NCBI RefSeq assembly: GCF_009900715.1
Contig: NZ_JAAAJC010000001.1
Span: 547,216 to 611,215, forward strand
Source: Halococcus salsus
GTDB taxonomy: Archaea > Halobacteriota > Halobacteria > Halobacteriales > Halococcaceae
DNA: 64,000 bases
Reading direction: 5' to 3'
Shown: one piece after another, positions 15,275-24,697 of the stretch
Layout: the number at the start of each line of letters is the position of its first letter
How positions within the stretch are numbered: position 1 is the first letter of the stretch
Program-made: the position numbers and the translations under genes
The notes under the pieces: model-generated
Told to the model about the DNA's origin: nothing
Seen by the model: the letters and a program-made list of their open reading frames with translations, nothing else
Database searches by the model: none

Positions 15275-16402
15275 TCAGGGTTCGTCTCGGACCAGCCCGA
15301 CGGCATTGCTCGGCGCGCCGACCACCGAGAGATACGTCGCGCCGACGGTGCTCTTCAGCGCGTTCGCCGCCGCACCGCGAACGACGCGCGGGCCGACTTG
15401 GCCGACCGCGCCGTCGCCGACGCTCACCAGCCACCCGGGCGCGTCGAACCGGAACCGTTCGGGTCGCGGCTCGAAGACGCCGTCGCGGTCGTCCTCGACG
15501 ATCCGGGTGATGGATTTCGCCACGGTGAGCGCCTCGCGGACCGCCGCCGCGGCGCTCGCGGGCACCGCCGCTCCGTCGGTGTCCGTGACCCGCGCGGCGT
15601 CGCCGACCACGAAAGTCCCGTCGCCGAGCTTGAGGGTGTCGGGGATCAGCGGGCGCTCGCCGCCGAGCGCGTCCGGTCCGCGGAGCCCGCCGGTCCAGAC
15701 CAGCTGGTCGTAGTCGAGCGCCTCGCGGTCCTCGAACTCGACCGCGGTGTCCGTCGCCCGCTCGACGGTCCGTCCCGTCTTCACCACGACCCCACACGAT
15801 TCGAGCTCGTCGCGGACCGCGGTCTGGAAGTCGGCGTCGAAGTTCGGCGCGACCGCGTCGGCCTGTTCGAGGAGGGTGACCTCACAGCCGAGGGCCTCCT
15901 CGTCGGCGAGCGCGGCGAGTTCGCCCGCGACCTGCACCCCCGACAGCCCCGCGCCGCCGACCACGGCCCGGTCTCGGGAGCCGAGGTCGAGGAACTCCTT
16001 TCGAATGCGTGCAGCGTCCGGCAGGCGTTTCAAGGGGATGCTGTGCTCCTCGATCCCCGGCAGGTCGTAGTAGGCCGTCTCGGCCCCGAGACAGACCGCG
16101 CCGACGTCGTAGTCGAGTGTCGTCTCACCCGCCTCGTCGTCGAGGTGGGCGACGCCCGCCTCGTGGTCGACGTCCGTGACGCGCGCGACGCGGACCTCGG
16201 CACGGTCGAGCACGTCGTCGAGGTCCACGGTGATCCGGTCGGCGAGCGCGGGCCGGCGGACCACCCGGTGGAGTTCGTGCTGGACGAGGTGGTCGGGTCG
16301 GTCGTTGACCACGACGATGTCGGCCGACGACGGCAGGCTCCGTTCGAGCCGGCGGGCGAGCATCAGCCCGGCGTAGCCGGCACCGAGAACGGCGACGTTC
16401 AT
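15275..16402 (-). CDS. NDH-2-like NAD(P)/FAD-dependent oxidoreductase
   Basis: A 375-residue flavoprotein of the NADH:quinone oxidoreductase type II / FCSD family. The N-terminal FAD-binding GAGYAGLMLARRL, a second dinucleotide fold with VVGGAGLSGVQVAGEL and the C-terminal FAD motif FVVGDAARV are intact. It lacks an obvious membrane helix, like other peripheral NDH-2 proteins. It probably moves electrons from NAD(P)H to a quinone or other acceptor. It is divergent from cofD with about 130 bp between them. Confidence 0.85.
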   Translation of the reverse strand: MNVAVLGAGYAGLMLARRLERSLPSSADIVVVNDRPDHLVQHELHRVVRRPALADRITVDLDDVLDRAEVRVARVTDVDHEAGVAHLDDEAGETTLDYDVGAVCLGAETAYYDLPGIEEHSIPLKRLPDAARIRKEFLDLGSRDRAVVGGAGLSGVQVAGELAALADEEALGCEVTLLEQADAVAPNFDADFQTAVRDELESCGVVVKTGRTVERATDTAVEFEDREALDYDQLVWTGGLRGPDALGGERPLIPDTLKLGDGTFVVGDAARVTDTDGAAVPASAAAAVREALTVAKSITRIVEDDRDGVFEPRPERFRFDAPGWLVSVGDGAVGQVGPRVVRGAAANALKSTVGATYLSVVGAPSNAVGLVRDEP

Positions 16403-16535
16403 GCGCGAGGCTTGGTTTCGCAGGGCTAAATCCTTTGAGAATACCGACGCACGAACGGTGCTCCTCGAAGCGGATTCGGGCGGTCGCCGACGCGGGAGCA
16501 GAAGGGTTTAGCCCGAAGCCGGTCGAACCCGGGCT

Positions 16536-17537
16536 ATGGTGACGTTTCTCTCCGGCGGCACCGGCACGCCGAAGCTTCTCTCCGGTGCCGATTCGGTTTT
16601 CGCCCCCCGCGAGACCACCGTGGTCGCCAACACCGGCGACGACGTCGAACTCGGTGGCCTGCTGGTCTCGCCCGACCTCGATACGGTGCTCTACGACCGC
16701 GGCGGCGTGCTCGACCGCGAGCGGTGGTGGGCGGTAGCCGACGACACGACCGCGACCCACGACGAACTCCAGGAACGCTCGGCGGCGGCGGGCTTCGAAC
16801 CCGGCCCGCGCTACCTCCCTGACGAAAAACAGACCGCGGGGCGCGACCTCGCGCGCTGGCGGCGATTCTCGGGCGTGAGTGAGTTCATGTTGATCGGCGA
16901 CCGCGACCGCGCCACACACCTCCTTAGAACCAGTCTCCTCGACGAGGGCTACTCGCTCACCGGGACGACCAGTCAACTCGCCGATTCGTACGATCTCGGG
17001 CTCGAACTCCTCCCGATGAGCGACGACCCGGTCGCAACGATGATCCACACTCCCCAAGACGAGGTCCACTTTCAGGAGTTCTGGGTGGCCGAAGGCGGTG
17101 AGCGCTCGGTCGAGGACGTCGAGTTCCGGGGCGCGGAATCCGCCGATCCCACCGACGCGGTGCTGGAGGCGCTCGCCGGTCCCGTCGTGATCGGCCCGTC
17201 GAACCCCGTGACGAGCATCGGGCCGATGCTCGCACTCGACGGCGTTCGGGAGGCGCTCGCCGAGACGACCGTGGTGGCTGTCTCGCCCTTTATCGGTGAC
17301 GAGGTCTTCTCCGGGCCGGCGGCGAAGCTGATGGAAGCCGTCGGGCTGGAGGCGAGCACCGCGGGGGTCGCCGAGGCCTATCCGTTCTGCGACGCGTTCG
17401 TGGTCGACGACGGCGACGACACGCCGCTCGACCGGCCGACGGTGAAGACCGACATCACGATCGACACCCCCGAGGACTCGGCACGGGTCGCACGCGCCGT
17501 CGCCGACGCGCTCGAACTCGGGCGGGGGGAGAGCTGA
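16536..17537 (+). CDS. cofD: 2-phospho-L-lactate transferase
   Basis: A 333-residue enzyme that joins lactyl-diphosphoguanosine (or the phosphoenolpyruvate form) to the deazaflavin Fo, making F420-0. It begins [15 protein letters not shown], the nucleotide-binding loop, followed by [14 protein letters not shown] and later [16 protein letters not shown], all typical of CofD. It heads a four-gene run with start/stop overlaps: its stop overlaps the next start. Confidence 0.95.
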   Translation: MVTFLSGGTGTPKLLSGADSVFAPRETTVVANTGDDVELGGLLVSPDLDTVLYDRGGVLDRERWWAVADDTTATHDELQERSAAAGFEPGPRYLPDEKQTAGRDLARWRRFSGVSEFMLIGDRDRATHLLRTSLLDEGYSLTGTTSQLADSYDLGLELLPMSDDPVATMIHTPQDEVHFQEFWVAEGGERSVEDVEFRGAESADPTDAVLEALAGPVVIGPSNPVTSIGPMLALDGVREALAETTVVAVSPFIGDEVFSGPAAKLMEAVGLEASTAGVAEAYPFCDAFVVDDGDDTPLDRPTVKTDITIDTPEDSARVARAVADALELGRGES

Positions 17538-18319
17538 TGGTCGACCTCGACTTCGAGCCACGGGTGGCGCTGGCGAGCCTCAGCGGGGAGTCCGACGCGG
17601 CGTGGGCGAAACGCGCGGCGGACCACGCCGGCCTGGCGTTCCTCGGCGGGATCGCGATCGACGAGGGCTCGCGGCGGGCGGCCGAACGGCTGGTCGAGCG
17701 CGGTCGAAACGAGTTCCTGCCCGAGGACCCGTTCGCGTTCGTCGACCGGCAACTCCGCGCGCTCGACGACGTCCCCCTCGAAGCGGGTGTCAACGTCAGA
17801 AGCGCCTCGCGCGCGCCAATCCGGGACGTCGCCGAGCTCTGTGCCGACCACGACGCTATCCTCGAAGTCAACGCCCACTGTCGCCAGCCCGAACTCTGCG
17901 CGGCGGGCTGTGGCGAGACGCTCCTCAGAGATGCCCACCGGCTCTGTGAGTACGTCGAGACCGCCGCCGCGACGGGCGCGGTCGTGAGCGTCAAACTCCG
18001 CGCGGAGGTGCCTGGCATGTCGCTCCCCGAGACGGCCGGCTGGGTCGCGGCCGCCGGCGCGGACGTCCTCCACGTCGACGCGATGGACTCGGAGGAGGTC
18101 GTTCGGGAGATCGCCGACGCCGTCGACGCGTTCGTGCTCGCCAACAACGGCGTTCGCGACGCGGCGACCGTTACGGAGTATCTCGATTACGGTGCGGATG
18201 CGGTGAGCGTCGGCCGGCCGAGCGACCGCCCGGCCGTGCTTCGACGCGTTCGCGAGGCGACCGATGCGTGGTTCGCAACCCACGAGACGGACGTGGCGGA
18301 GGCGGGGACCGGCGGATGA
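17537..18319 (+). CDS. tRNA-dihydrouridine-synthase-like TIM-barrel flavoprotein
   Basis: A 260-residue protein in the Dus/DHOD-related archaeal family, probably an FMN TIM barrel. Visible features are LEVNAHCRQPELCAAGCGE (a Cys-rich segment where Dus enzymes hold the catalytic Cys), VVSVKLRAEVPG and the C-terminal FVLANNGVRDAATV with the glycine-rich phosphate site VSVGRPSDRP. Whether it reduces tRNA uridine or another substrate is not settled for this subgroup. The ATG overlaps the cofD stop. Confidence 0.8.
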   Translation: MVDLDFEPRVALASLSGESDAAWAKRAADHAGLAFLGGIAIDEGSRRAAERLVERGRNEFLPEDPFAFVDRQLRALDDVPLEAGVNVRSASRAPIRDVAELCADHDAILEVNAHCRQPELCAAGCGETLLRDAHRLCEYVETAAATGAVVSVKLRAEVPGMSLPETAGWVAAAGADVLHVDAMDSEEVVREIADAVDAFVLANNGVRDAATVTEYLDYGADAVSVGRPSDRPAVLRRVREATDAWFATHETDVAEAGTGG

Positions 18320-19152
18320 GGACGACCGCGGAGAACGCCGAACTCGCCCTCCTGCTCGAAGTCACGAGCACGCCGAAACCCGGCAACGTCGACCGGACGC
18401 ACGACCACGACGACCTCCGCTTCGAGCACTTCGTGGCGGGCGCGGTGGGCGCGAGCCAGGGCCTCCGAATGGCGGCAGCGGGCGACCCAGTAGGAAAATC
18501 GTTCGAGCGCGCCGTCGAGGGAATGGCGAACCAGCGCGGCGGCAACACCCAGTTCGGCGCGTTGCTGGTCCTCGTCCCGCTGGTCGCGGCGGCACGCGCG
18601 GAGGGCGGGGTCACACCGGAATCGGCGTCGGCGGTCGCCGAGGCCACGACGGTCGAGGACGCGGCGGGGTTCTATCGAGCCTTCGAACACGTCGACGTCG
18701 CGGTCGACGACCCGCCCGACGGGATGGACGCGCTCGACGTTCGCCGCGGTGCCGAGGCGGTTCCCACGCTCGAAGACCGCGGGCTGACACTCTCCGACGT
18801 GCTCGCGGCGAGCGTCGAGCGCGACGGCCTCGCGCGCGAGTGGGTCTCGCGGTTCCCGCGGAGCTTCGAGACCGCCGAACGGATCGAGTCGAGCGATGGG
18901 CCGGTGCCCGACCGGGCCGCTCGGGCGTACCTCGAACTCCTCGCCAGCGAGCCCGACACGTTCGTCGCGACCGTCCACGACGAGGCGACCGCGCGCGAGG
19001 TCTGCGAGGCCGCCCGCGCGGTGCTCCGCGGTGAGGCGAGTTCCGAGACCCTCGCCGACCAGCTCGTCGAGGCCGGGGTGAACCCGGGCACGACCGCCGA
19101 CATCGTCGCCGCCGGGCTGTTCGTCGCGCTCGAACGCGGGCTCGACGTATGA
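18316..19152 (+). CDS. CitG-like triphosphoribosyl-dephospho-CoA synthase family protein
   Basis: A 278-residue helical protein of the CitG/MdcB family. In bacteria CitG makes the prosthetic-group precursor of citrate lyase from ATP and dephospho-CoA. Motifs include TSTPKPGNVDRTHDHDD, NQRGGNTQFGALL and the C-terminal GVNPGTTADIVAAGLF. No citrate lyase or malonate decarboxylase genes are nearby, so an archaeal cofactor role is more likely. The start codon overlaps the previous stop. Confidence 0.82.
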   Translation: MRTTAENAELALLLEVTSTPKPGNVDRTHDHDDLRFEHFVAGAVGASQGLRMAAAGDPVGKSFERAVEGMANQRGGNTQFGALLVLVPLVAAARAEGGVTPESASAVAEATTVEDAAGFYRAFEHVDVAVDDPPDGMDALDVRRGAEAVPTLEDRGLTLSDVLAASVERDGLAREWVSRFPRSFETAERIESSDGPVPDRAARAYLELLASEPDTFVATVHDEATAREVCEAARAVLRGEASSETLADQLVEAGVNPGTTADIVAAGLFVALERGLDV

Positions 19153-19733
19153 CCGGACCCAGGGAGTGGCCGGTCGACCTCGACGGCGTCACCGAATCCG
19201 TGGTGGCGACGCGCGGCCCCGGGGGAGCCTGGAACTTCGCGGCGCTCGGGCTCCACGCCGGCGAGCCCGCGACGGCGCGGACTTGGGGTCGCACCCGAAC
19301 GCGACGCAACTTCGAGCGCGAGGGCAGTGGCATAGTTCAGTTCGTCCACGACCCGGTGGTGTTCACCGAGTGCGCGCTCTCCGTGCTCGAACGCGACTCG
19401 CCGGTCCACCCCGCGGCCGCGGCGTGGGCGCGCGTCGACGTCGAGCGGGTCCAGACGGGCGAATCCGGGGACACCGAGTGGGCCGAGTGGGAACTCGTGC
19501 CCACGGAGTCGGCGGTCGAATCCCGGACCGTGCCGACCACGAACCGTGGCTACGGGGCGGTCATCGAGGCCACCGTCGCGGCCTCTCGACTCGACGTCTC
19601 GGGCTACGATACCGCCGACCTCCAGGATCGGTTGGCGTTCTTCGAGGACGTCGTCGCGACCTGCGGCGGTGAGCGCGAGCGGGCCGCGATGGCGCTGGTG
19701 GGCGACCTGTCGGCGTGGGACGGGGCCGACTGA
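19149..19733 (+). CDS. DUF447 family protein
   Basis: A 194-residue protein of the archaeal DUF447 family, whose members have a flavin-reductase-like split-barrel region at the N-terminus (here about residues 1-110, with [10 protein letters not shown] and [15 protein letters not shown]) and a helical C-terminus. It ends the cofD operon and its start overlaps the citG-like stop. The operon suggests a role in cofactor metabolism; the reaction is unknown. Confidence 0.8.
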   Translation: MTGPREWPVDLDGVTESVVATRGPGGAWNFAALGLHAGEPATARTWGRTRTRRNFEREGSGIVQFVHDPVVFTECALSVLERDSPVHPAAAAWARVDVERVQTGESGDTEWAEWELVPTESAVESRTVPTTNRGYGAVIEATVAASRLDVSGYDTADLQDRLAFFEDVVATCGGERERAAMALVGDLSAWDGAD

Positions 19734-19750
19734 GCGGGCGAGAGCGCGTC

Positions 19751-19759
19751 GTTTATACG
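19751..19759 (+). promoter_or_regulatory. TATA box of rps17e
   Basis: GTTTATACG lies about 26 nt upstream of the ATG at 19781, so transcription is likely leaderless. Confidence 0.65.
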
Positions 19760-19780
19760 CCGCGCGAAAAAAGTCGGTCC

Positions 19781-19975
19781 ATGGCCATCAAACCCGCCTA
19801 CATCAAGAAGACGGCGAACGAGCTGCTCGAACGGTATCCCGACGCGTTCTCGACCGACTTCGAGCACAACAAGGAGAGCGTCACCGCGCTCACCAACGTC
19901 CAGTCGAAGGGCGTCCGCAACCGGATCGCGGGCTACGTCTCCCGCAAGCGCCAGTCCGAAGCCGCGGCCGCCTGA
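19781..19975 (+). CDS. rps17e: 30S ribosomal protein S17e
   Basis: A 64-residue basic protein of the archaeal/eukaryotic small subunit, recognised from [16 protein letters not shown], the [12 protein letters not shown] segment and [11 protein letters not shown]. The length is normal for archaea. It has its own strong TATA box and is followed by asd about 70 nt downstream. Confidence 0.96.
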   Translation: MAIKPAYIKKTANELLERYPDAFSTDFEHNKESVTALTNVQSKGVRNRIAGYVSRKRQSEAAAA

Positions 19976-20043
19976 ACCGGTCGGATTCGGCGTGATTTAC
20001 GCCGACCAGAACCGTTTTCCCCTGGTTTGTCCTACCGCGGGGA

Positions 20044-21078
20044 ATGACAACGCGAGTCGGTATTCTCGGTGCGACTGGAGCCGTCGGCCAGCGCCTCATC
20101 CAGCTTCTCGACCCCCATCCCGAGTTCGAGATCGCCTGCGTCACCGCCAGCGACGACAGCGCCGGTCGCCCCTACGGCGAGGCCGCGAACTGGCGGATCG
20201 ACGTCCCGATGCCCGACGCCGTCGCCGACCTCGACGTGGCTCGAACGGAGCCCGACGCGATCCCGAACGACGTTCCGCTCCTGTTCTCGTCGCTTCCCTC
20301 GTCGGTCGGCGAACGTGTCGAACCCCCGCTCTGTGAGGCGGGCTACGTGGTCTCCTCGAACTCATCGAACGACCGGATGGCCGAGGACGTCCCGCTCACG
20401 ATCCCGGAGGTCAACGGCGACCACCTCGACCTGATCGAGGTCCAGCGCGACTCCCGCGGCTGGGACGGCGCGCTGGTGAAGAACCCCAATTGTTCTACCA
20501 TCACGGCAGTACCGCCGCTCGCGGCGCTCGCGGAGTTTGGCCTCGAAACCGCCCACGTCGCCACGATGCAGGCGGTCTCCGGCGGGGGTTACTCCGGGGT
20601 GACCTCGATGGAGATCATCGACAACGTCCTCCCCCACATCGGCGGCGAGGAGGAGAAGGTCGAGACCGAACCCACCAAACTCCTCGGCGAGTTCGACGGT
20701 GCGGCGGTCCAGCGTCACGAAGTGGATATCGCCGCCTCCTGCAACCGCGTCGCGACGGTCGACGGCCACCTCGAAAGCGTCTGGGCCGACACCGCGGAGG
20801 ACATCACGGCCGACGACGCCGCCCGCGCGATGCGCGAGCTCCCCGCCCTCGACCTCCACAGCTCGCCCGACCAGTTCGTCGAGGTCTTCGAGGAACCCGA
20901 CCGTCCCCAGCCCCGGCTCGACCGGATGGTCGGCGGCGGGATGAGCGTCGCGGCGGGCGGCCTCCGCGGGACGACGCATGGTGTACAGTTCAACTGCCTC
21001 GCCCACAACACCCTCCGTGGCGCGGCGGGCGCGAGCGTGCTGAACGGCGAACTCCTCGTCGAGCGCGGCTGGGTCTGA
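20044..21078 (+). CDS. asd: Aspartate-semialdehyde dehydrogenase
   Basis: A 344-residue NADP-dependent enzyme making L-aspartate 4-semialdehyde from aspartyl phosphate. The N-terminal GILGATGAVGQRLIQLL binds NADP; the active-site Cys is in NPNCSTI; QAVSGGGYSG and the substrate-binding VQRHEVDIAA region are intact. Its product feeds threonine, methionine and lysine, and also the AroA' step of the aromatic pathway encoded at 7379. Confidence 0.96.
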   Translation: MTTRVGILGATGAVGQRLIQLLDPHPEFEIACVTASDDSAGRPYGEAANWRIDVPMPDAVADLDVARTEPDAIPNDVPLLFSSLPSSVGERVEPPLCEAGYVVSSNSSNDRMAEDVPLTIPEVNGDHLDLIEVQRDSRGWDGALVKNPNCSTITAVPPLAALAEFGLETAHVATMQAVSGGGYSGVTSMEIIDNVLPHIGGEEEKVETEPTKLLGEFDGAAVQRHEVDIAASCNRVATVDGHLESVWADTAEDITADDAARAMRELPALDLHSSPDQFVEVFEEPDRPQPRLDRMVGGGMSVAAGGLRGTTHGVQFNCLAHNTLRGAAGASVLNGELLVERGWV

Positions 21079-21231
21079 ACGCCCTTCCCGCCGTCGGCCC
21101 GTCGTCGTTGTTCCCGAACCAGCATGAGCCGGTCATTGTCGACGGATCCAGACCGTATTTGACGCCGGACCGACCACGACCGATATGACCTCGAACCCCC
21201 GCTCGAACGTTCGCGCCACCAGTGGCGCGAG

Positions 21232-22184
21232 ATGAGCGGCGTCGTCGCGCCGTTCACCGACGCGATCCTGCCGATCGTCGCGATCGCCGCCGTCGGCTAC
21301 CTCCTCGGTCGTCGGACGGGGCTCTCGGTCGAACCGCTCAATACGGTGGCACTCACCTTCTTTTTGCCCGCCCTCGTCTTTCACGGGATCGCCACCACCG
21401 ACCTGAGCGGCGGGACGGTCGTCAAACTGGTCGGTGGCGTGCTCGCCTACACCTTCGTCCTGATGGGGATCGCCTACGTCGGCGGCCGCGCGCTCGACGT
21501 CCCCGAGGCGCTCCTGCCGGCGATCGCCCTCTCCAGTGCCTTCCCGAACTCGGGGTTCGTCGGGATCCCGCTCACGGGCTTCGTCTTCGGCGAGATCGGG
21601 CGCACCACCGCGACCCTCTTCCTCACGACCCAGAGCGTGGTGCTCTACACCCTCGGGGTCTACGTCGTCTCCTCGGACGGCGAGAACGCCGCCATGGAGG
21701 CGGTTCGCGAGGTCTTCCGGCTCCCGCTGGTCTACGCGGTGATCGCCGCGGCGGCGCTTCGCGCGCTGGGTCTCGTCCCGCCGACCGACGGGACGTTCAT
21801 GACCACCGTCGACTCGGTGGGGTCGGCGTCGATCCCGTTGATGCTTACGGTTGTGGGGATCCAGCTCGCGGAGGTCGAGCTCGGCGCGCCCGGCGCACCC
21901 TCCTCCCGGCGGGGCTCAAACTCGCCGTCGCACCCGTCGTCGGCGCGGCGCTCGCGCTCGCGGTCGGCTTCTCGGACCCACGGGTGAGCAACATCTTCGT
22001 CATCGAGTGTGCGACCCCCGCGGCGGTGACACCGCTCGCGCTCATCATCGCCTACGGCGAGACCCCGGAGGAGGGGCTCTCAGCAGCCGAGTTCACGAGT
22101 ACGGTGATCTTCGTGACCACCATCCTGAGCGTCGTGGTCCTCACCGCGCTCGTCGTCGCGGTTCGGAACGGCTGGCTGTTCTGA
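21232..22184 (+). pseudogene. AEC family transporter, frameshifted
   Basis: Auxin-efflux-carrier-type permease, about 317 residues if intact. The first frame (from ATG 21232) encodes the N-terminal helices up to about 21890, with LNTVALTFFLPALVFHGIA, AFPNSGFVGIPL and VGIQLAEVEL. The remaining helices (LKLAVAPVVGAALALAVGF, FVIECATPAAVTPLALIIAYG) continue in another frame to the stop at 22184. Joining the frames needs a single-base insertion or a two-base deletion near 21885-21905, in the run GGCGCGCCCGGCGCACCC. It is either a recent inactivation or an assembly error. The substrate class is weak acids. Confidence 0.8.
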
Positions 22185-22225
22185 TCTGAGCCGTGCCGCT
22201 TCGTTTCGACCCGCGCGGAACCGTC

Positions 22226-23182
22226 TCAGAGCACCTGGTTCTTCAGGTCCTCGTACTCACCAGTTTGATCGACCCGCTCGACGTTCTCGGCCACGATGTC
22301 CGCGAGGCGTTCGTAGTACATCGGGGTGTTGCCGGTGTTGTGGGGGGTTATGAGGACGTTCTCGAAGTTCCAGAGTTCGTGGTCGACGGGTAGCGGCTCG
22401 GGGTCGGTGACGTCGAGCACCGCGCCGCCGATGGCGTTGTCGTGGAGCGCCGCCACCAGCGCGTCGGTGTCGACCACCGGACCGCGCGCGACGTTCACGA
22501 GGAACGCCTCGGGCGAGAGCGTGGCGAACTCCTCCTCGCCGATCAGGCCTTCGGTCCCTTCGTTCAGCGGCACCGCGAGCACGACGCTGTCGGTCCGCGC
22601 GAGCGCGTCGTGGAGTTCGTCGGTCCCCAGCACCTCGTCCGTCGGGCCGCCCTTCTCGGGCGAGTGACGCACGCCGATGGTGTGGACGTCGAATCCCGAG
22701 AGCCGTTCGACGATCGCGTTTCCGATTGCGCCGAGGCCGACGACCGTGACCGTCGATCCGGCGAACTCGCTAGTGGGGTAGGCGCGCCACTCGTTGTGTT
22801 GCTGTCGTCGCCAGCCCTCGTAGTGGCGGCGGGTGAGCGAGAGCAGGAAGCCGAGGACGTCCTCGGCGATGTTGGGGCCGTGGACGCCCGAGGCGTTCGT
22901 CACCGCGACGCCGTGCTCGTCGAGCGCGTCCATCGGGAGGTGGCCGTAGCCCGCCGAGAAGCCCGCGAACAGCCGAAGGTTCTCGGCGTGGTCGAGCAGC
23001 TCCTCGTCGATGACCTGGCCGACCACGATGGGGACGTCCTCGACGAGGTCGCGCTCCTCGGCGGGCGTCGTCGCACACTCGACCTCGTGGTCGGGCAGGC
23101 GCTCACGGAGCGCCGTCGCCAAATCGCTGCTCGACAGTCCGTGGATCCCCTTTCGGAGCACGACGATGTCCGGGGCCGTCAT
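22226..23182 (-). CDS. D-2-hydroxyacid dehydrogenase
   Basis: A 318-residue NAD-dependent dehydrogenase of the phosphoglycerate/glyoxylate reductase family. The nucleotide motif is VVGLGAIGNAI; the catalytic Arg is in VNVARGPVVDTDAL, the Glu in DVTDPEPLP and the His in ITPHNTG. It reduces 2-keto acids or the reverse; the exact substrate is unclear. The gene is convergent with the AEC carrier and divergent from the geranylgeranyl reductase. Confidence 0.9.
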   Translation of the reverse strand: MTAPDIVVLRKGIHGLSSSDLATALRERLPDHEVECATTPAEERDLVEDVPIVVGQVIDEELLDHAENLRLFAGFSAGYGHLPMDALDEHGVAVTNASGVHGPNIAEDVLGFLLSLTRRHYEGWRRQQHNEWRAYPTSEFAGSTVTVVGLGAIGNAIVERLSGFDVHTIGVRHSPEKGGPTDEVLGTDELHDALARTDSVVLAVPLNEGTEGLIGEEEFATLSPEAFLVNVARGPVVDTDALVAALHDNAIGGAVLDVTDPEPLPVDHELWNFENVLITPHNTGNTPMYYERLADIVAENVERVDQTGEYEDLKNQVL

Positions 23183-23302
23183 TCGCTATCCGCTCCTGTG
23201 TCCATGCATGCGCTTCGGCGGCTACGGGTGTATATCCCCCGGAAGTCGAGCGGTCCCGGACACAACGGGTAGACATTTATTCCCGGCCGCGGGCGGATCG
23301 GT

Positions 23303-24649
23303 ATGGAGCGGATCGATGTCGCGGTCGTCGGTGGTGGACCCGCCGGAAGCTCGGCGGGGCGAGCCGCGGCCAGGCAGGGAGCCGAGACGGTGGTGCTCGA
23401 AAAGGGGGTCCCGCGCGAGGACCGCGACCGACCGGGGCCGGACTCGACCGATGCCGCCGGGATGTTGGACTACTGGGTCGACCTGATGGACCTCCCCGAA
23501 CCGGTCCCCGACGACGTGATCCTCCGGGAGCTCGACGGCGCGACCTTCGCGGGACCCTCGGAGCGGATCACGATCCGGGAGACGGGCATGAAAAGTTCGT
23601 ACCCGAACTTCGGGTTCACCTTCCACCGCGCGCGTTTCGACGACTGGCTGCGCGAGCGCTGTGAAGCCGCCGGCGGGGAGTACCGCGTGGGCAAGAGCGT
23701 CCGGAACGTCGAGGTCGACCCCCGAGACGGACACGTCCTCACGCTCGCGAACGGCCACGAGATCGAAGCCGAATACCTGATCCTCGCCGACGGGCCACAG
23801 CGGACGGTCACGCGCGGTGTCCTCTCGGAGTTCGTTGGCGAGAGTCGGTTGGAGGGGCTCTCCTCGCGCCGCGCGAACCACATCGCCTACCAGGAGTATC
23901 GAGAATTTCCGCCCGAACTCTTCCCCGATGACCGGATCGTCTTCTGGTGGGGTGCGATGCCGGGCCACACCGCCTATCCGTGGGTCTTCCCGAACGACGG
24001 TAACGTCGCGCGCGTGGGGCTGACGATGCCGATCGGGCTCGACATCGACGAGGTCGAGAACCGCGAGAGCTACCGCCTCCTCGAACCCGACGACGACTCG
24101 ATCCCGTCGGGCTCGGAGTACATCCGCCGCCTCCTCGAGAGCGAGTACCCCGACTACGACCTCGAGGACTTCCCTCTCGTCGAGGACCGCGGCAAGCGAA
24201 AAGGGGTGGAATCCTATCCGATCTCCTCGACGAAGCCGATCGACTCCCCCGTCGGCGCGAAGGTCGCCGTCGCGGGCGGCGCGATGGGGACCACCTCGGC
24301 GTTTCACGAGGGCGGCGACCACGTCGCGGTTCGGACGGGCAAGATCGCCGGGTCGCTCGCGGGCGCGGGCGCGCTTTCGGCCTACAACCGCGAGTGGAAA
24401 CGTGCGGTCGGCGACGAGATCGCCCGAAACGTCGCGATGGCCGACGTGGTCGGCGGGTTCGGGCCCGACGACTGGGACCGGACCTTCGGGGCGGTCGGCC
24501 GGATGATGAAGGACGGGACGTACAGCCCGCTGCGGGTACCCCGAGCGGGGCGTGCGGGGCTGTCGGTGTTCGCGAAGTACGAACGCGCTCGGTTCGGCTA
24601 CCGCAACGGCGGCTACGTCCAGATCGAGGAGTCGGAGTACGCGATATGA
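23303..24649 (+). CDS. Geranylgeranyl reductase family flavoprotein
   Basis: A 448-residue FAD-dependent enzyme. The FAD motif VVGGGPAGSSAGRAAA, the LILADGPQRTVTRG segment and VAVAGGAMGTTSAFHEGGDH are characteristic. Archaeal members saturate the geranylgeranyl chains of ether lipids or menaquinone/dolichol. An extended C-terminus ends in YRNGGYVQIEESEYAI. A TATA-like CATTTATT (23273-23280) is about 27 nt upstream. The stop codon lies right at the edge of the downstream IS element. Confidence 0.88.
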   Translation: MERIDVAVVGGGPAGSSAGRAAARQGAETVVLEKGVPREDRDRPGPDSTDAAGMLDYWVDLMDLPEPVPDDVILRELDGATFAGPSERITIRETGMKSSYPNFGFTFHRARFDDWLRERCEAAGGEYRVGKSVRNVEVDPRDGHVLTLANGHEIEAEYLILADGPQRTVTRGVLSEFVGESRLEGLSSRRANHIAYQEYREFPPELFPDDRIVFWWGAMPGHTAYPWVFPNDGNVARVGLTMPIGLDIDEVENRESYRLLEPDDDSIPSGSEYIRRLLESEYPDYDLEDFPLVEDRGKRKGVESYPISSTKPIDSPVGAKVAVAGGAMGTTSAFHEGGDHVAVRTGKIAGSLAGAGALSAYNREWKRAVGDEIARNVAMADVVGGFGPDDWDRTFGAVGRMMKDGTYSPLRVPRAGRAGLSVFAKYERARFGYRNGGYVQIEESEYAI

Positions 24650-24655
24650 CATCCT

Positions 24656-24676
24656 CCCCGCCGTGAAACGGCGGGG
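24656..24676. repeat. Right-end hairpin of the tnpB element
   Basis: Perfect 8-bp stem CCCCGCCG with loop TGAAA. Sub-terminal hairpins like this mark the ends of IS200/IS605 elements and, at the right end, form part of the TnpB guide-RNA scaffold. Confidence 0.65.
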
Positions 24677-24697
24677 TTTCCCTTCCGAGGTGGGAAA

